Source of the DNA: Azadirachta indica
Lineage: Eukaryota > Streptophyta > Magnoliopsida > Sapindales > Meliaceae
Length of the DNA stretch: 64,000 nucleotides
Direction: 5' to 3'
Assembly (NCBI GenBank): GCA_022749755.1
Contig: CM040440.1
Span: forward strand, 8,233,269 to 8,297,268
In this document: positions 46,386 to 60,314 of the stretch, in pieces
Layout of the letters: each line of letters opens with the position of its first letter
Numbering within the stretch: position 1 is the stretch's first letter
Notes under the pieces: generated by a model
What the model was told of the DNA's origin: nothing
Seen by the model: the letters and a program-made list of their open reading frames with translations, nothing else
Database searches by the model: none
Position numbers and translations under genes: made by a program

Positions 46386-47217
46386 TAAAAAAAAAAATAA
46401 TAGTGAATTTAGATTTTCAATCAGATGTGAATTTTTGAGTGAAGCCAAACTAGATCTAATCAAAATTCTTGATGTTTGATAGATTTTTAATATCTGTATA
46501 TTATATATGTAATGTGTAATATTAAAAAAATTATGTAGAATAAGTTTACTGTGAGATATGCGACAAAAATTAACGGATAAAAAAAATTTCTTATAAGCCC
46601 TTTTTTATAAAACTTATATTTAAATAAAAATTTATAATTATTTACATAAATTCACATAAAATAAGAAAAATAATTATAATTTTTAAAATTTTTTACACCT
46701 TTTTTATATTATTTATAAATTTATATGAAAACATGTCTTAAATTAGAATTAAAACGACCACAGTGAAACTGAACCGAATTAAAAAATTGAATCGAACCTG
46801 ATTTGTCTCACCCCTTAATTCAGTTTGATTCTACAATTCATGTATTTCGGTTCGACTTAGGTTTTAAATGAAGCAAACTGAACTCATTCCGCCCACTTCT
46901 AATTCCAACGAAGGGGCAGTTGGCTTATTTGACATAAACTTGTTGGAAAAAACTATTAAAATAAAATTATCTAAAATGTTTTCGATCAAATTGATAGACA
47001 AAAATAAAAAAGGTTTTATTGATAAATAAGTGAAATAATTGGATTGGGGTAATATTTACTAAATTGTTAAGGACTAAAGTGACATTTACCAAGAAGAATC
47101 TAAAGTCAAAATTCAATCTCTTTGCAGATTTCTGTACGTACTCTTTTCAGATACCCTAAGTCGCCGTCAAGTATATTACACTCGCTAACTACTTCGAAGC
47201 AGATCGGCGGATCCACG
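46386..47217 (+). promoter_or_regulatory. 5' flank of HSP60-like copy D
   Basis: Same sequence as 20301-20776 with an extra segment at about 46690-47040. No clear promoter motif. Confidence 0.35.
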
Positions 47218-50200
47218 ATGCTTTTAGCCTCTAGCCTAGCCTCCAGATTCAAGTATGTGCTTTACAGCTTTACTTTTAAATTTAATAGTTTTCGGACCAA
47301 GCTACTTCGAAACAAGTCAGCATTTTGGTTGTTTATATGTATTGTAGGTTGGCCAAAATTACTTTAAAATTTAACAGCATCTATCAGGTGAGATTTATCT
47401 TATTTATTATTCTTTTTATAATCTCAAGATTCGCTATTTTGTTATTAAATTAATGGATGCTTTTGGAATTCTATATGTATCAAGGTTGCTCGTGGTTTCG
47501 GTGGGAGCGGAAACTCTGCCGCCCAAGAAGAAAGCCCTTTTAAAGTTAGTGACTCACCCATTATTATATTGGCAATTTGCTTATTATATTTCACTAATTA
47601 GTTTTGAATTTTGTTATTGGTTGCTGGTGCTGTAGGATTATGAATATGATATACCGCAGGACATTCTCCCTTGTGAGATAGAAAATCCTGCATGTGACGT
47701 GATTCAAGAGGATTGGGTCCTTGTAAGAGGTAATAGCGGTAAGCAAGTATTTTGGTTGAATGGATGGATGGTTATTCAGTTTTATATACGCACATTTTTG
47801 CAGGCTTCAAATATGCCCCTGTTGTATGCCGAGCTCTGTATCAGGAGGGGTACAAGGCCCTGTTCACAGGGGGGGTCTGCGGCAATGAGATGAGTGAGGG
47901 GGTTGAAATAGCAATGGCTGCAGTTGATAAATACTTAAAGCGGACAGCATTAAAGATCAGGCAAAAGAAAGAGATTGTCCAGATTTACATTCTGAGTTTT
48001 GCTTAGTTTAGATTAGGAGTAGTTCGTTGGGAAGGATTATGCTGGACAATGGGTTGTTGTGATGTGTGTATGGCTTCAATTATTTTTTTTATTATTATTA
48101 GAGAGGTTGACAACAATTGATTCTTATTAGAGATACAATATACAAGACAGGTTATGTTTTAGTTTAGTTTTTTTTTTGGGGAAGACAATGCGGTATTATT
48201 TGTTTATCATTATTTTTTACTGTTGGTTACTTGTTTATTTTGTCCACCCCTACACGTATAGCAATTTAAATTTTGTAAAAAGAGACAAACCAAAATAGGA
48301 ACATCTTTTTTTTTTTTTTGTTTTCTAATTTTTTATAAGATTATGCTCTTCACCTTACTTTCTTTTAGTTGTTATATATAACACTTTTTTCAACTATAGA
48401 TAGGAACATCATTTTTTTAGCTTTTGTTTTTTAATTTTTGTAAGATTATGATTTTTACGTTGCTGTTATTTAGTTGTTAAATTTAATACCTTTCAATTAT
48501 AATGTGACATGTTATAACATTAAGACATACTTTAGAGTGATGACAAATATATACCCTGATTTTATTTTTGTTTTTCCATGATTGGATGAGCTGTGCACGA
48601 TAAATCACAAGAATTTTCGCTAAATGATAAAATAGTATGCTAAAATGTATTATGCTTCTCTTTCTCTTCCCATTAATCATTTTCCTTCTTTATAAGGATA
48701 TTAGGTCCTTTTCATTAAATGTTTGAGTCAGTCAAATATCTCGCAATCATAGCCCTGATTTTTTTCTTCTTCAACTATTGCAGCCTGATGAAAAAGTGGG
48801 TAATGCATTAGAGTTTGACAATGGAATGGAACTTGCTTGGAGCTTTGCATGCCTTGACTTCTTCGATGATTTGGAAACAATAACAAGTGTAAGGATTTCA
48901 TTGTATCCCTGAATCTCTATCCTCTTTTATATGTAACATAATATGTTATCTATACATTTCCTAATCCATAATTAGGATTTCATTGTTTATAGTTGAAAAG
49001 TACAATGTTTTATTGTTATTGGTATAACACAATTTTTTGTTGCTTGTTTTCCAAAGATTGGAGAATCCATTCATTTTAATCCTCGAGCATAAAATTCTTA
49101 ATAAAAATGTCGTTGAGCAAGCAATTAAATCGACAAATTATGTAAGAGGATTTGTATACAAAAGTAAAAGTTGAATATTGTTTGTTAACATGTTTAATTA
49201 ATAATTTTTATTTTTGAATTTCAGAAACGGCCATTACTGATTGTTGCTGAGAAAGCTAATTGCGCGAGATCGAGAATCTCTAGGAATTCAGGTAATCAAA
49301 GTGTGTTTTGGAAAAATAGAAAAATACTAATTACAAGAGGGGCATAATTCAGTTTGATATTTTAAATAGTTAACTTTTAAAATAGGACAGTAAAATGAAC
49401 TAGTAAAGGATATTTAACTGATTTGTTTCGGTGTGATTTTGGTTTTGTTTCAATTTAGTAGAAATTAAAAGTAAAACTTTTATGTTTATATTTTAAATAA
49501 TTGTGAATAAGAATTTTTAGGTTGATATATTCACTAATAAGTAACTAGTATTAATGTATTACTCTTAAAGTTTGAAATTTTATTACTATCAACTTTCAGT
49601 TTCTTTTTTTAAAAACTATTTAAAACTAAAAGAAAACTATTTAAAATCAAATCAAAGCTATTTAAAATTAAATAAAATTGATAATTGACATTGTTTGATT
49701 CTTTGGTCTTGTCCACCCTTAATGTCAATGAGATTGAACATGGTAATTTACAATGTCAAGCGTGAAGATGCCATGAAAATTTACTAATATCAAATGAGAT
49801 TGCATGATAGATTTTAAGCTAACTAAAAACAAAAGGGCATGTATCTTATGTCATTAATTATTAGTTTAATTTTACAAATGTTGTCTTATATATCAATTAG
49901 TTATGTTCGATTCTTTATTTGGATCTAGGTTTATATCGTCAACCCTACGCTAAAAAGAGAAGACAATAACGGAATCTTGCATGACCTTGCCGTTTTCACA
50001 AGAGGCCAGGTTGGTTAATTTGGTAAATTCTCACCTTACTTAATGTAATATATACACTAACCATTTTAGTTAACTTTAGGTTGTAACTGAAGCGTCTGAT
50101 ATGAGCTCTATACCATCAATGCTTGGGTCTTGTCAGGAGGTGAGATATTTAATGATCCATGGTGCTATAAATATGCAGTGATATCTTTGTTGAAATATAA

Positions 50201-51407
50201 GTTTTATTTTCCATTTTCATTCATCATTACAGGCTAGAATAACAGGTTATAAGATGGCTGTCATTGGTGGCTCTGGTAGCCAGGAAGATATTGAAAAAAG
50301 ACGTCAACAACAGGTAGGTTCGGTTGTTTAATTTTCAACGACTTTTCAAACTATTTGCTATTGTGTTATTAATGAATTAATTATTTGACATGTGTCCTTT
50401 ATTTGTTGTCACAGTTGCTAACCACAATCAAACGTAGCAAATCAATATTTCAAATGAAGTTATTACAGGCGAGGCTTAAAGAACTTTCCAGTGGTGCGAC
50501 TATTTACAAGGTATAGTTGCTTGGAATTGATTAATTGTTCATGGTCCTATAGCAGCTGTTATATTTGATGAGGTTGTTTCATGTAAGGTTGGGGTCGTAC
50601 GAACTGTTGAAGAATCGCTCAAAAATTATTTAAGTGTGTAATTCTGCTTTTGCTGTCAGTGCTGCAACTATACAAAGAATTATACCTGGTGATTAATCAA
50701 GATAACGATTTTATTTTTAGGATTCTGTTTGGTTCATTTTTGTTGAATTGCATTTCTGAACTATTGATTGAAGGTGGTGGGGTTGCACTTCTACATGCCT
50801 CCAAGGAATTGGACAAATTGCAAGTTGAAAACTCTGGTCAGAAGTATGGTGTTCAGCTTTTTCAGCATGTCCTCAAGGTGTGTATAGATGCATTTTTTTA
50901 GTCTTTTAATTTTCCAATTTAGGAGACAGAGTTTGCCAACAATTGGAGCTTGTATACTTGTAGATGCCTGTTTACTCAATTGCTTCCATGGCCGGATTTG
51001 ATGGTTTAGCTGTTGTTGAAAAGATAGAACAAGAAGATATTGATTTTGGATATGATCCAGCTAAAGGTAGGTCTGTTTTCTTAAATGAAGAAAAATAAGA
51101 AACAAAACTGGAGCGATATGTTAACTTTTTATGTTTCGTCTAATAATTAAGAATTAATACTTGTATAAGGTGAATACATGCACATGATAAAGTCTGGAAA
51201 TATGGATCCTTGTCCATTAGTGTCCAGTGAATTGTGCAATCTCGTAAGGTAACTTGTTTTAACCTCTTGATAAGGACTTATTACATGTTGTCAGTATTAA
51301 GTAGAATAATCTAAGTAGTATTGCTATATATTTGTGATTTGTGCAGAAGGTTTTTTGGTGAAATGTGGACTTGGTTGCTGGGACTCCTGGAAAGCTCCAG
51401 CAATTGA
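47218..51407 (+). pseudogene. HSP60: HSP60-like chaperonin pseudogene, copy D
   Basis: Same exon order as copy B with some sites better preserved: the exon 5 G run is seven bases and the exon reads FTGGVCGNEMSEGVEIAMAA, and the PDEKVGNALEFDNGMELAW exon is open. Breaks: the donor after KKEIVQ is AT instead of GT (CCAGATTTAC against CCAGGTTTAA in B). The following exon TTVSDRRIAELI is deleted with about 540 bases of intron. Twenty bases are lost within the EKAN exon. The protein, if ever expressed, would lack part of the intermediate and equatorial domains. Ends with ESSSN and TGA at 51405. Confidence 0.85.
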
Positions 51408-52791
51408 ATTTGTAGGAGCACAGAAGCAAACAAGCTCACTGTTGGTTTTACGAAGCAACGGCATGTATATGTAGAGACTAATTTATGTCGTTGGCATATG
51501 GGAGTGTAACTTATTGTTTAAATTTTTTAATAATAATTATTTTTTATTACAATGATAAATTAAAAAAATAATTTTTATTTAGTCCTTGGTATATTGTAAA
51601 AAAATTGAAATATGAATTAAATTGTTGTAATTAAAAAAATATATTATTAAAATAAGGATTAAAGCGTTATAACTATAACTAAAAAAAAAAAAAAAGTATT
51701 ATCTTATTTTAATGATTTGTAAAAGTTTAGTGTTACTTTAGTACTTTGTATTGCCTTTTTTGTTCAAATTAGAGGAATATTTGGTTTTTCTTGATTCCCA
51801 TATATTTGAGATAAATGTGTCTCTACATATGAAATATTCTATCATGCTGGGATAAAGAATCTCAATATTAATAACCCATTTATTTTAACCTTCAAATTTA
51901 AAAGAAAAATATGTACCATTAATTTATATTACAATAAGTAAGTTACTAATTAGATACCATGTAAAATTTATCAATTATTCATAATAAAAGTTATTTTTTC
52001 TTAATTTTTTTTTTTTTTTTTAATATATTAAAATTATTTTATTATAATTTATTTTTGAAAATACATTCGAAATATAAATTCATATATTATAATTGAAATT
52101 TAATGTTAAACAATGTGTTGTGCATACTAAGAATAATTTATTTTATTTAAGAATTATCAAAACACATATTTTTTCTTTATTTTTTAAAAAATTATTAAAG
52201 CTCAAACATCAATATTAAAAAGTAAGAAACATCTCATCCATTACTTATGATAATGGTATTTATATGAATTGACAAAAAACATATGTTAATTTGAAAGTAT
52301 AAACGTTATTATAACAGTTAATAAAAAATAGTATAATAAAATAATTCTATAACTAATAACACATTAATAGAAAAAGAAATGAAAATATCTGTAAACCGAT
52401 AAATTGTGAGTGAAATATATACATGCGATTGTACAAATATAAATAGAGAATTTTGAAAAGAAAAATTAGAAAAATAAAATGTAAATTAATCTAATTTTGT
52501 GAAATCGATATCAATTGTGATGAATCCAAAATTTAAGAAATCACATGCAATGCAAATTTAATTTCGTGTAATAAGGATGCTATTATTACTGATACTTTAT
52601 TTAATGGCATGCAACCAAACAAAAAAGTAAAGAATGAGAAAAAAAAAAAATTGATTAGTAGGGAAGTAAAACAAAATTATTTAAACAATTGAAATAAATT
52701 AAAAACATCAACAATCATATTTTTTTCTTTTGATCATAAGCATATGTTTAGAAAAAAAAACATATATTTATGTGTTACATATACTTTATTG

Positions 52792-52826
<35 letters not shown>

Positions 52827-55060
52827 TAATAATAATAAGATTGGAGAATTCAATATTCTTCCCGGTTGTTTTTATAATACCCTGAAATCCCCTTCTATTA
52901 ATTGACAAAGTTAAGTATAACAATACGTAAATCCCTAAAATTTAGTCTATTAATTTAAATAGTCGTTATAGTTTTAAAAATACCAATAAAAATTTAATTG
53001 ATTAAAAAATAAAAATTATTTCCTTATACAATAGTAATTAGCTAAAATGTTATTTTATTTTATAACACATTGTTAACTAATTTTATGAATTATCTTTTGA
53101 ATATAAATTCATCTAAATTTTGAATTTTTTAACATAATATTCATAAATTGAAATATCAATTTTACAATTTTCTAAGTAAATAAAATAATAATATTTCATT
53201 TTTTAAAAATTATAAAATTTTTCATTCAATTTTATTTAATATTTAGAAAATTTTATCATGTTTAAAAAAATTCAAAATTTGGATAAACTTTTATTTAAAG
53301 AATAATTTATAATAAAAAAATTATTTATATTGACTAATACAATGAAGAACAAAATATTTAAAAAAAAAATATCATATCATTACTACTACGTATAAAAATC
53401 AATCTATACAAATTGATATAATAATGTTATAGCATATTACTATATATTTTATATTTTCATAAAAAATTTAGTTTGAAGTATTTTTTAGTTGTGAAATTCA
53501 ATTAGGAGTTGGAAATATTTTTTTTAACTAATTACTATTATATAAAGGTGTAATTGTTATTGTTTAATAAATTAGAATTTTTGTGAGCATTTTTTAAACT
53601 ATTAGGAACATTTAACTTAGTAGCTAAATTTTAAAAACATTTTGTTTGGCAAATAAAAAATAAAATCTGCAGAGAAAAAATCTTTTAGGATATATTTGAT
53701 TTTTTGTTAATCCTAATATTATATTAAAAAATTAATTTATTAACAAATTGATTATTTCATTTGACATCAATTGATTATTTTTATTTTATTAAAACTTATT
53801 GTTCGAAATCTTAATTACTAAAAACTATGTAATTTTATTAGTTTTGATTATTTTAGTAAATTTTTTATTAAGATAATAAATTTAAAAAATTATAAAATTG
53901 ATTAAATTGAAAATTTTTTTAAATAATTATGAATTTATGAATTATGATTGTACGATAATATGAAGGACTTAATTGATTAAATTAAAATAGAGATTAAAAA
54001 TATCTTTGTACATAGGTTAGATCTAACTAATTGTTTAAATTTTTTCAATAATAATATTATTTTTTAAAATTTTTTTTTTATTGAAATAATAAATTAAAAA
54101 TAAAAGTTAAATTATTATAATTAAAAAAATATATTATAAAAAATTAAAATAGAAATTAAAATGTTATAACTGAAAAAAATATATATATATTTTACTTATT
54201 CCAAACTCGGGCAAATTCCGAGAATATTTAGTGAAAACCAGGAATATCTGTCACCATTCTCTGTATACCTTTGGTTTAAAGACAACAAAAATGTAAAAAT
54301 GTCTAATTCTAAGGTATTAATCATCCTGTCCGTACATATACCTGTTTATATAGAAGGTTGGTGGCTATGTTCAATTTCTTGCACGCCGTCCACGTGTTCT
54401 TAATATTGAGAAGCAATATAATGCGTTGGCAAACCATTTGGCTTAATTTGCATGTGAATTTTGGAATTTTCCTTCAAATCATATATTAATTCATTACAAC
54501 CATCCACTGCAATGAGATAGGTGATATATATCATCATCAATTAACCATATACGCTAAATCCTCTTTTTGAGTATTATTCCAATTTAAGTTTTCACACATT
54601 TTTTAAAACTTTTTTAAGAAAGAAAATATGTAAGAAATATGTTTAATAATTATAATTTAAAGCAACAGTTTCTTAGATATGCCAATCATCACTCAGGAGT
54701 TGTTTGCTTTTTTACGAATTCTAAATACAATTATTCAAATATTTTAAAATTGTTTATTTTTTAACTTATGAAATATTTAGTAAAAATATATGAATATAAT
54801 TAAGTTAAAAATTTTGATTTAAATCTGAACGAGCAAATATCTAAATATTTTAATATTTTTATTTTCTAAAAATATTTTTACTTTATTAAATTATTTATTA
54901 CAAAATTAAAATTCTAATTAACTATTTTGAACGTATCTCTTTTTTGTTGTAGGTTCCCTCTGCTTATCTTTTCAATCTTACTTATTTTATACTTTAATTA
55001 TTACAATAAATTTATATATTTACATAATTACAACTATATTAAAATATATGACTTTAGCTG
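51408..55060. other. AT-rich DNA, no gene, unit 2
   Basis: Counterpart of 32455-36100. Contains an interrupted TAA microsatellite at 52793-52839. Confidence 0.5.
52793..52839. repeat. (TAA)n microsatellite, unit 2
   Basis: Same place as 33822-33873, interrupted by a TATAATA. Confidence 0.9.
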
Positions 55061-55387
55061 GATGGTATCCAAAATCAATATCCTCTTGCTCTAATATCTT
55101 TTCAACAATAGTTAAACCATCAAATCCAACTGTGGAAGCGATTGAGTACACAAGCATCTACAAATATATAAAAGATCCAATTGTAAGTAAATTGTCTCCT
55201 AACTCGAAGGCACGTTGAAGTGCAAACCCCTGCCACCTTCCATTAATAGTTTTTAAAAATACAATGAATCAAACAAAATTCTAAAAATGAAAGGGTTATT
55301 CCGATTAATTGAATCCTCTTACATAATTTATCCATTTAATTGCTTGCTCAACAACATTTCTATTAAAACTTTTACACTTGACGATTA
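55061..55387 (-). pseudogene. HSP60: Inverted HSP60-like exons, unit 2
   Basis: Copy of 36101-36425: NVVEQAIKWINY exon at 55387-55303 and YSIASTVGFDGLTIVEKI exon at 55159-55061. Confidence 0.75.
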
Positions 55388-55524
55388 AAAATAATGGACG
55401 TTCCATACTCCTTCAAACAGAAAACTAAAAATTATGTTAACATCAATAACAATAAAACATTGTATTTTTCAAGTGTTAACAATTTAATCCTAACTAATTA
55501 GGGATGGCAATGAGTCAGGTTCTT

Positions 55525-57900
55525 TACTAATTAACAATATCTAGGATCTTTGAAATGCATATGAATCTACATCCAGTTTTTGAAAATTTGTCAATTTACA
55601 GAAAACCTAAACCAATGTGAGCTAGACACAGAGCACATGTTTAGTTTTACCTGTTGAACGTATGTTGTTAAGCATCTCCACTGTTTTAATACAGTAACCT
55701 AGTGCCTGTGACGGTTTTCTTTGGGTCAACAGTGAAGTCTGACAATTCAATCTATTTTACTTATTTGATAATATATATCCAAATCTAACCAAATATTGTC
55801 CAGCACTTGGAAATTGATTATCAGTTTGATCATATTTTCAAAAGTGACACGGCAAGCTTTCTCTAGAGCTTTCTTTTTATTGACTATCAATTGGGCCATG
55901 TGAATTTGATATGATTTTAATTAATGTGTTATATAGTCAATGCTTGACCTGGTACACGTATTTTGAGCCTCCTCTTGACTATGGCTTTTGTAAACTGCAG
56001 ATATGAAGGACATAAAGAGGGGTTATGGCTACTCTGTGTTCGTTACTCTAGCCTCGGATGGATTTATGAATGTCCTTACCCTGACTAAGGGTCACTTAAC
56101 TAGTAATTTTCTTTTTATGAATATCCTCTCTCAGGGGTCAAGAAATTTCTTTGGTCGTTTACGAGATGTCTGTAATTATTGTACTGATTGGGAATCAAGT
56201 TATACGTCGAGTCTGGTGTGGCTTCTGCTAGTCTATATTTATTTATCAATCTACAAACTATAATCTGTCAGCATTTATAAATCTCAAAAATGGTTACCAG
56301 AAAATGGATTGTGAAATTTTTATTTATAAATCTAGAAAAATACGTTTGGATTGGCATTCTGTCTATGTTAATTAATTGGCATTGGTTTCTAAAACACGCT
56401 TTTAATAGGTTATGATTGAGATTTATGGAAACTGACATTTCATTTTTGCTTTACGTTTCAGCAAATTGTTGATGCAAAAGCATAAATTATAATGCTAAAG
56501 CGGGAAAAAGTACTGCAGAGGTATTTAATAGAGACTGAAACATTAAGAAAGCTGCTCGTTTGTTTCTACGTCTCACTATCGATTTTCGGTTACTTTCCTA
56601 AGCTTTGGCAAAACAATACTTAGCTAAAATGTTTCATTTATTTAACAATTACCCCATGTTCTTAATTAACACATGCATTTGATTGCTAATTAACCATTTC
56701 TTTTTGCTAGATTACCAAAATATCCTCATTCACTGCAATTTAGCTACTGCAATTATTAAAATAAAAAAAAAATTATATTATATCTAACCATAATAATCTC
56801 ATTACAAAAAAAAAACGTAAAATTTCACTCACAACTATCTTAAGAAACTTTAAATTATTAATTACAAGAAAAACATAATTTTCAACATCATTGTTGCAGC
56901 AAATTTTTGTTAATAATTTCTGAGAGTATAGAAATACTACGTAATAAAAAATAATCACCTCTTGTAAGAACACATTTTCCAAACACACCATTATTTTTGG
57001 AACTACTGTCATCCTGCAGCATGCAAAGCAGGAATACCTTATGTGGATCTCTGACGTTTCATATATATTTTTTCCCTTTTTCTTCTTGTGATGTTATGCT
57101 TCCTAAGTACAGAAGTGAGGCTTCTAAAGTCAGGCAGCAGAACCATCTTTGCTTCCAAATTTTCAATCACAACTATATCTCATGAAACATTAAATTATTA
57201 ATTACAAGAAAAGAATACGTTTCAACGTCATGGTTGCAGCAAATGTTTATTAAATAATTTCTAACAGTATAGAAATACTACATAATGAAATATAATCGAA
57301 CACGTTTTCCAAATTGCAACTGCTGCCATCCTGCAGCATGCAAAACAGAATACCTTATTTGTGAAACTTGCATTTTCAGAATCTAATGTATGTCAATTGA
57401 ACGAGAGTAGGACAACCACCACCAGCCAAGACGCAGAAGAACCCATCACTAAGCTTGAAGCTTTGGGAAAGTCCAGATCTCGCAAATCATTATCCTCAAG
57501 CTCTGGTTTATCTTGCCGCAGCACCAGAGTTTGCAACTTAGTCAACTTAGGGTGAAGAGATAGAACTAAGGTGTTCATGTTTTTCTTGTTATTTATTTAT
57601 TTTTCTCTCAATTTGTTGGATGTATTCATATGCATGGCTACCTTACTTGTTATTAGTTTTTTTTTTTGTTTTTTAATATAACTGAGAGTAAAGTAGGAAT
57701 TTCTCGATTTGAAATTCTTCTATCTCGTTGCTTTGTTTGGCCAAGAGCATTAGTTTTTTCCTTGGTTTATCACATGTATTGGTCAATATGCTTTATACTT
57801 CCTACAATCTCAAACTTCAGTTTAGTTGTTGCAGATTGAAGTTGGGAAAGTGAAGAAGCGGTATATTGCATCAGTCATTGGGGTATTTCCAGACGGTGAG
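55525..57900 (+). pseudogene. Pseudouridine synthase exons in scrambled order, unit 2
   Basis: Same arrangement as 36560-38943: C-terminal exon 56001-56088, middle exon near 56461-56519, N-terminal exon 57835-57900. All exon breaks are shared with unit 1, so scrambling predates the duplication. Confidence 0.7.
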
Positions 57901-58750
57901 GTAATTTTCTTTTTATTTCGGTAATTCATGTAATTCACGTCAAATTTATTTAACTTAATTGCTTTCTAAATATGACTTTTCATGTAAAATTTTCCAATTA
58001 ACGTTAACACGTCTACAGGATTTTAGACTTGAATTATGGGGGATAATTCAAAAATGAAATGCATAGTGTTATATTGAGTTGACAGAGATACTTCCAATAT
58101 TATGTAGATACACTTGTACGATGCCATTATGACAAACAAAACAGGATCAAAAAGTTAAACAGGACATCCAATATTTGCTATTGAAAACTATCGTAAAGAA
58201 AAGAACCAAGATAATATATTTCATAAGTTATTCAAGGAGTAACCTATAGTTGAGAGTTATGATGCACTGAACTGCCAACTTCATCAACTGTGTTTTAAAG
58301 GAGATAGTTGTGCATTGATTGTTTGATTACAATTTGTTGCCTGCTAGTAGTGTGCTCCAAATTAGCTGATCTGCTTCCCTGTTCTTCGGAAAGTTTTATC
58401 GTATTCTTATACCATATTATATTGTTAAAATCTTTAGATTTTATTGAGACTGTTTAAATAAATTTTTCTTTATTAACTTATTACTTGGAGTCCAATATAT
58501 TTTATATTATTATTTATTTTTTTTTTTAGATGAGTATACTTAGTTAAAATTTTAATGTGTGTATGGAAGCTTGCAATTAGAAAATTTTGGGTAGCAAACT
58601 AAAATTTGAAACTCTTACACTATAAGTTATACTTATGTCATTCGTCAGTAACTTATCACAAATTTATGATATATCACCAATTTAATTATCTTTTAATAAT
58701 TTAATCTAAATATTTTTAATTATTTTATGTTACAGATCAAGATAAAAAGT

Positions 58751-60284
58751 ATGTGGAGAACAATTGGAAAAACACTTCGCTCTCGCTTGGTAATAAATAT
58801 TTAAAGATTTTAACATTTTTTTAATTCATTTCATAATTATAAATATTTTTATTTGTTTGCCATTATTTGGTGTAGGCGTCATCGAGTTCATCCAGGCTGT
58901 CGAGAGTAAGCCGTATATCTCAACGTTCTTCTTCAAATGATCAGGAAGTATGTATGATACAATATATATACATATACACACATATGTATATATATATATC
59001 TTAGTACAACCATTTTTTTTTTAAAATTGTTAGTACTACGTTTTGTAGGATATTACCGAGATTACAAATCGCATTGCCACGATATCTACCGCTTTCGAGG
59101 GAAGTAGTGATCAAGAGGTAACTAATAATATGCATAATAAGAACAATATTATATATTTAGTATTTTGAGATATTCATTTATTTAAATTATAATGCAGTCA
59201 CCTTCATACACACCTGATCATGAGTTATCTACACCACGTTCGCCACCCCAATTAGAATCACCAAACTCGCCATCTACACAGAGCTCACCACCCTCGCCAG
59301 CATCACCAAATTCACCATCTACAATGCAACCACCACCCCAACGTGGAGCACAGATATCTGATGAATTATTTGAGTAAGTAATAATATACTATTAGACTAA
59401 AAGTATCTTAACCTTTTATTAAATGCATTCATAAGAATTTAAAATATTTAATGTTAAAAATTATAGTATTAGCTGTAATTAAAAAAATAAATTCATATTT
59501 GTTTTTGAAGATATTTTTAAATAGTTTAAAAAAAATTAATTTATTAAATATAGTCATTAATTTATTTTTATTCTATCTTATCAGGTTTTATAGGGCTCAA
59601 TTTTCGAATTTAACCATCTTAAATTGTCATGACTTATGGGAGATGACAAGCGGACCTTTATTATCCATTGACATCGGTCACAAATTTGTTGGTACTTTTA
59701 TAATGCCACGTAATTCACAAGCGGCAGTACGGAGAAAATGTATTACAAGAGCCATGTCATTTCAAAATTTGATGGAGGTAACTGTAGGAGAAATTCTTAA
59801 AGCTAAACATACATGTGGAGTTGTGGGACTTGTAGTGGGAGTCCCACTTCCTAAGGACGGAATTTTACCTGTAGATGGTAGTATACATGCTGTTAACTAT
59901 AGAAATGTATTATTGTTTTTAGAATATCTTAACTCCAACTCTTATGTATTACAAAATATTTGTATTACATTGGTTAATGAATATGGTTCAACCAAAAGAG
60001 TTAGGAGTTACCTTGCTCCAAGAAAGAGAAAGACTTTGGTAGAATGGAATAAAAAAAAGGCAAGGCTGGAAAAGTACAATCCCAGTCAGTTACGCTATGT
60101 GAAGGAAGCGAGCAGGGAGGGAGAGAAGAAACACTTAGATATAGGTGCAGCTATAGACATAATGGAAACGTTTTTGGAAATTGTGAATGAAACGTCTCTC
60201 CTTGATGCACATGATGTATGGGAAACTTTTGGTAATAGTTATGAGAAGGCACTGCTTGGTGAGGATGACGAGGAATATCAATAA
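58751..60284 (+). CDS. YqgF/RuvX-like RNase H-fold protein, five exons, intact (unit 2)
   Basis: Exons 58751-58789, 58876-58947, 59049-59117, 59198-59373 and 59585-60284 join with GT-AG sites and matched phases (the last junction splits one Glu codon) into 351 residues. Residues 1-118 are Ser/Pro-rich and probably disordered. From 143 the protein follows the YqgF/RuvX fold: LLSIDIGHKFVGT (Asp148 at the first catalytic site), CGVVGLVVGVPLPKDG (the VVGLPLxxDG loop, 196-211), LVNEYGSTKRV (Glu251, where the family has DERxST), and HLDIGAAIDIMETFLE (Asp304, the DxxAAxxIL motif). An insertion of about 35 basic residues (263-297) sits before the last motif and an acidic tail ends the protein. Bacterial YqgF acts in rRNA maturation and has nuclease activity; role here unknown. 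An upstream non-coding exon is possible. Confidence 0.7.
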
Positions 60285-60314
60285 AGATAATGCTGGTAAG
60301 AGTTTTTTTGTTTT

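Larger units (their letters stand above)
31323..48576 (+). repeat. Tandem segmental duplication, unit 1
   Basis: Starts in the HSP60 intron at CATGATTG (equals 48577). Contains HSP60 copy C, AT-rich DNA, inverted HSP60 exons, scrambled pseudouridine synthase exons, the YqgF-like pseudogene, the split transposon gene and HSP60 copy D's 5' half. Corresponding points are about 18.96 kb apart; copy C is shortened by two deletions (about 0.14 and 1.58 kb), so the left end shows only 17.25 kb. Confidence 0.85.

Noticed and set aside
56003..56263. 86-residue ORF over the pseudouridine synthase C-terminal exon
   Set aside because: Wrong frame relative to the conserved YEGHKEGLWL reading.
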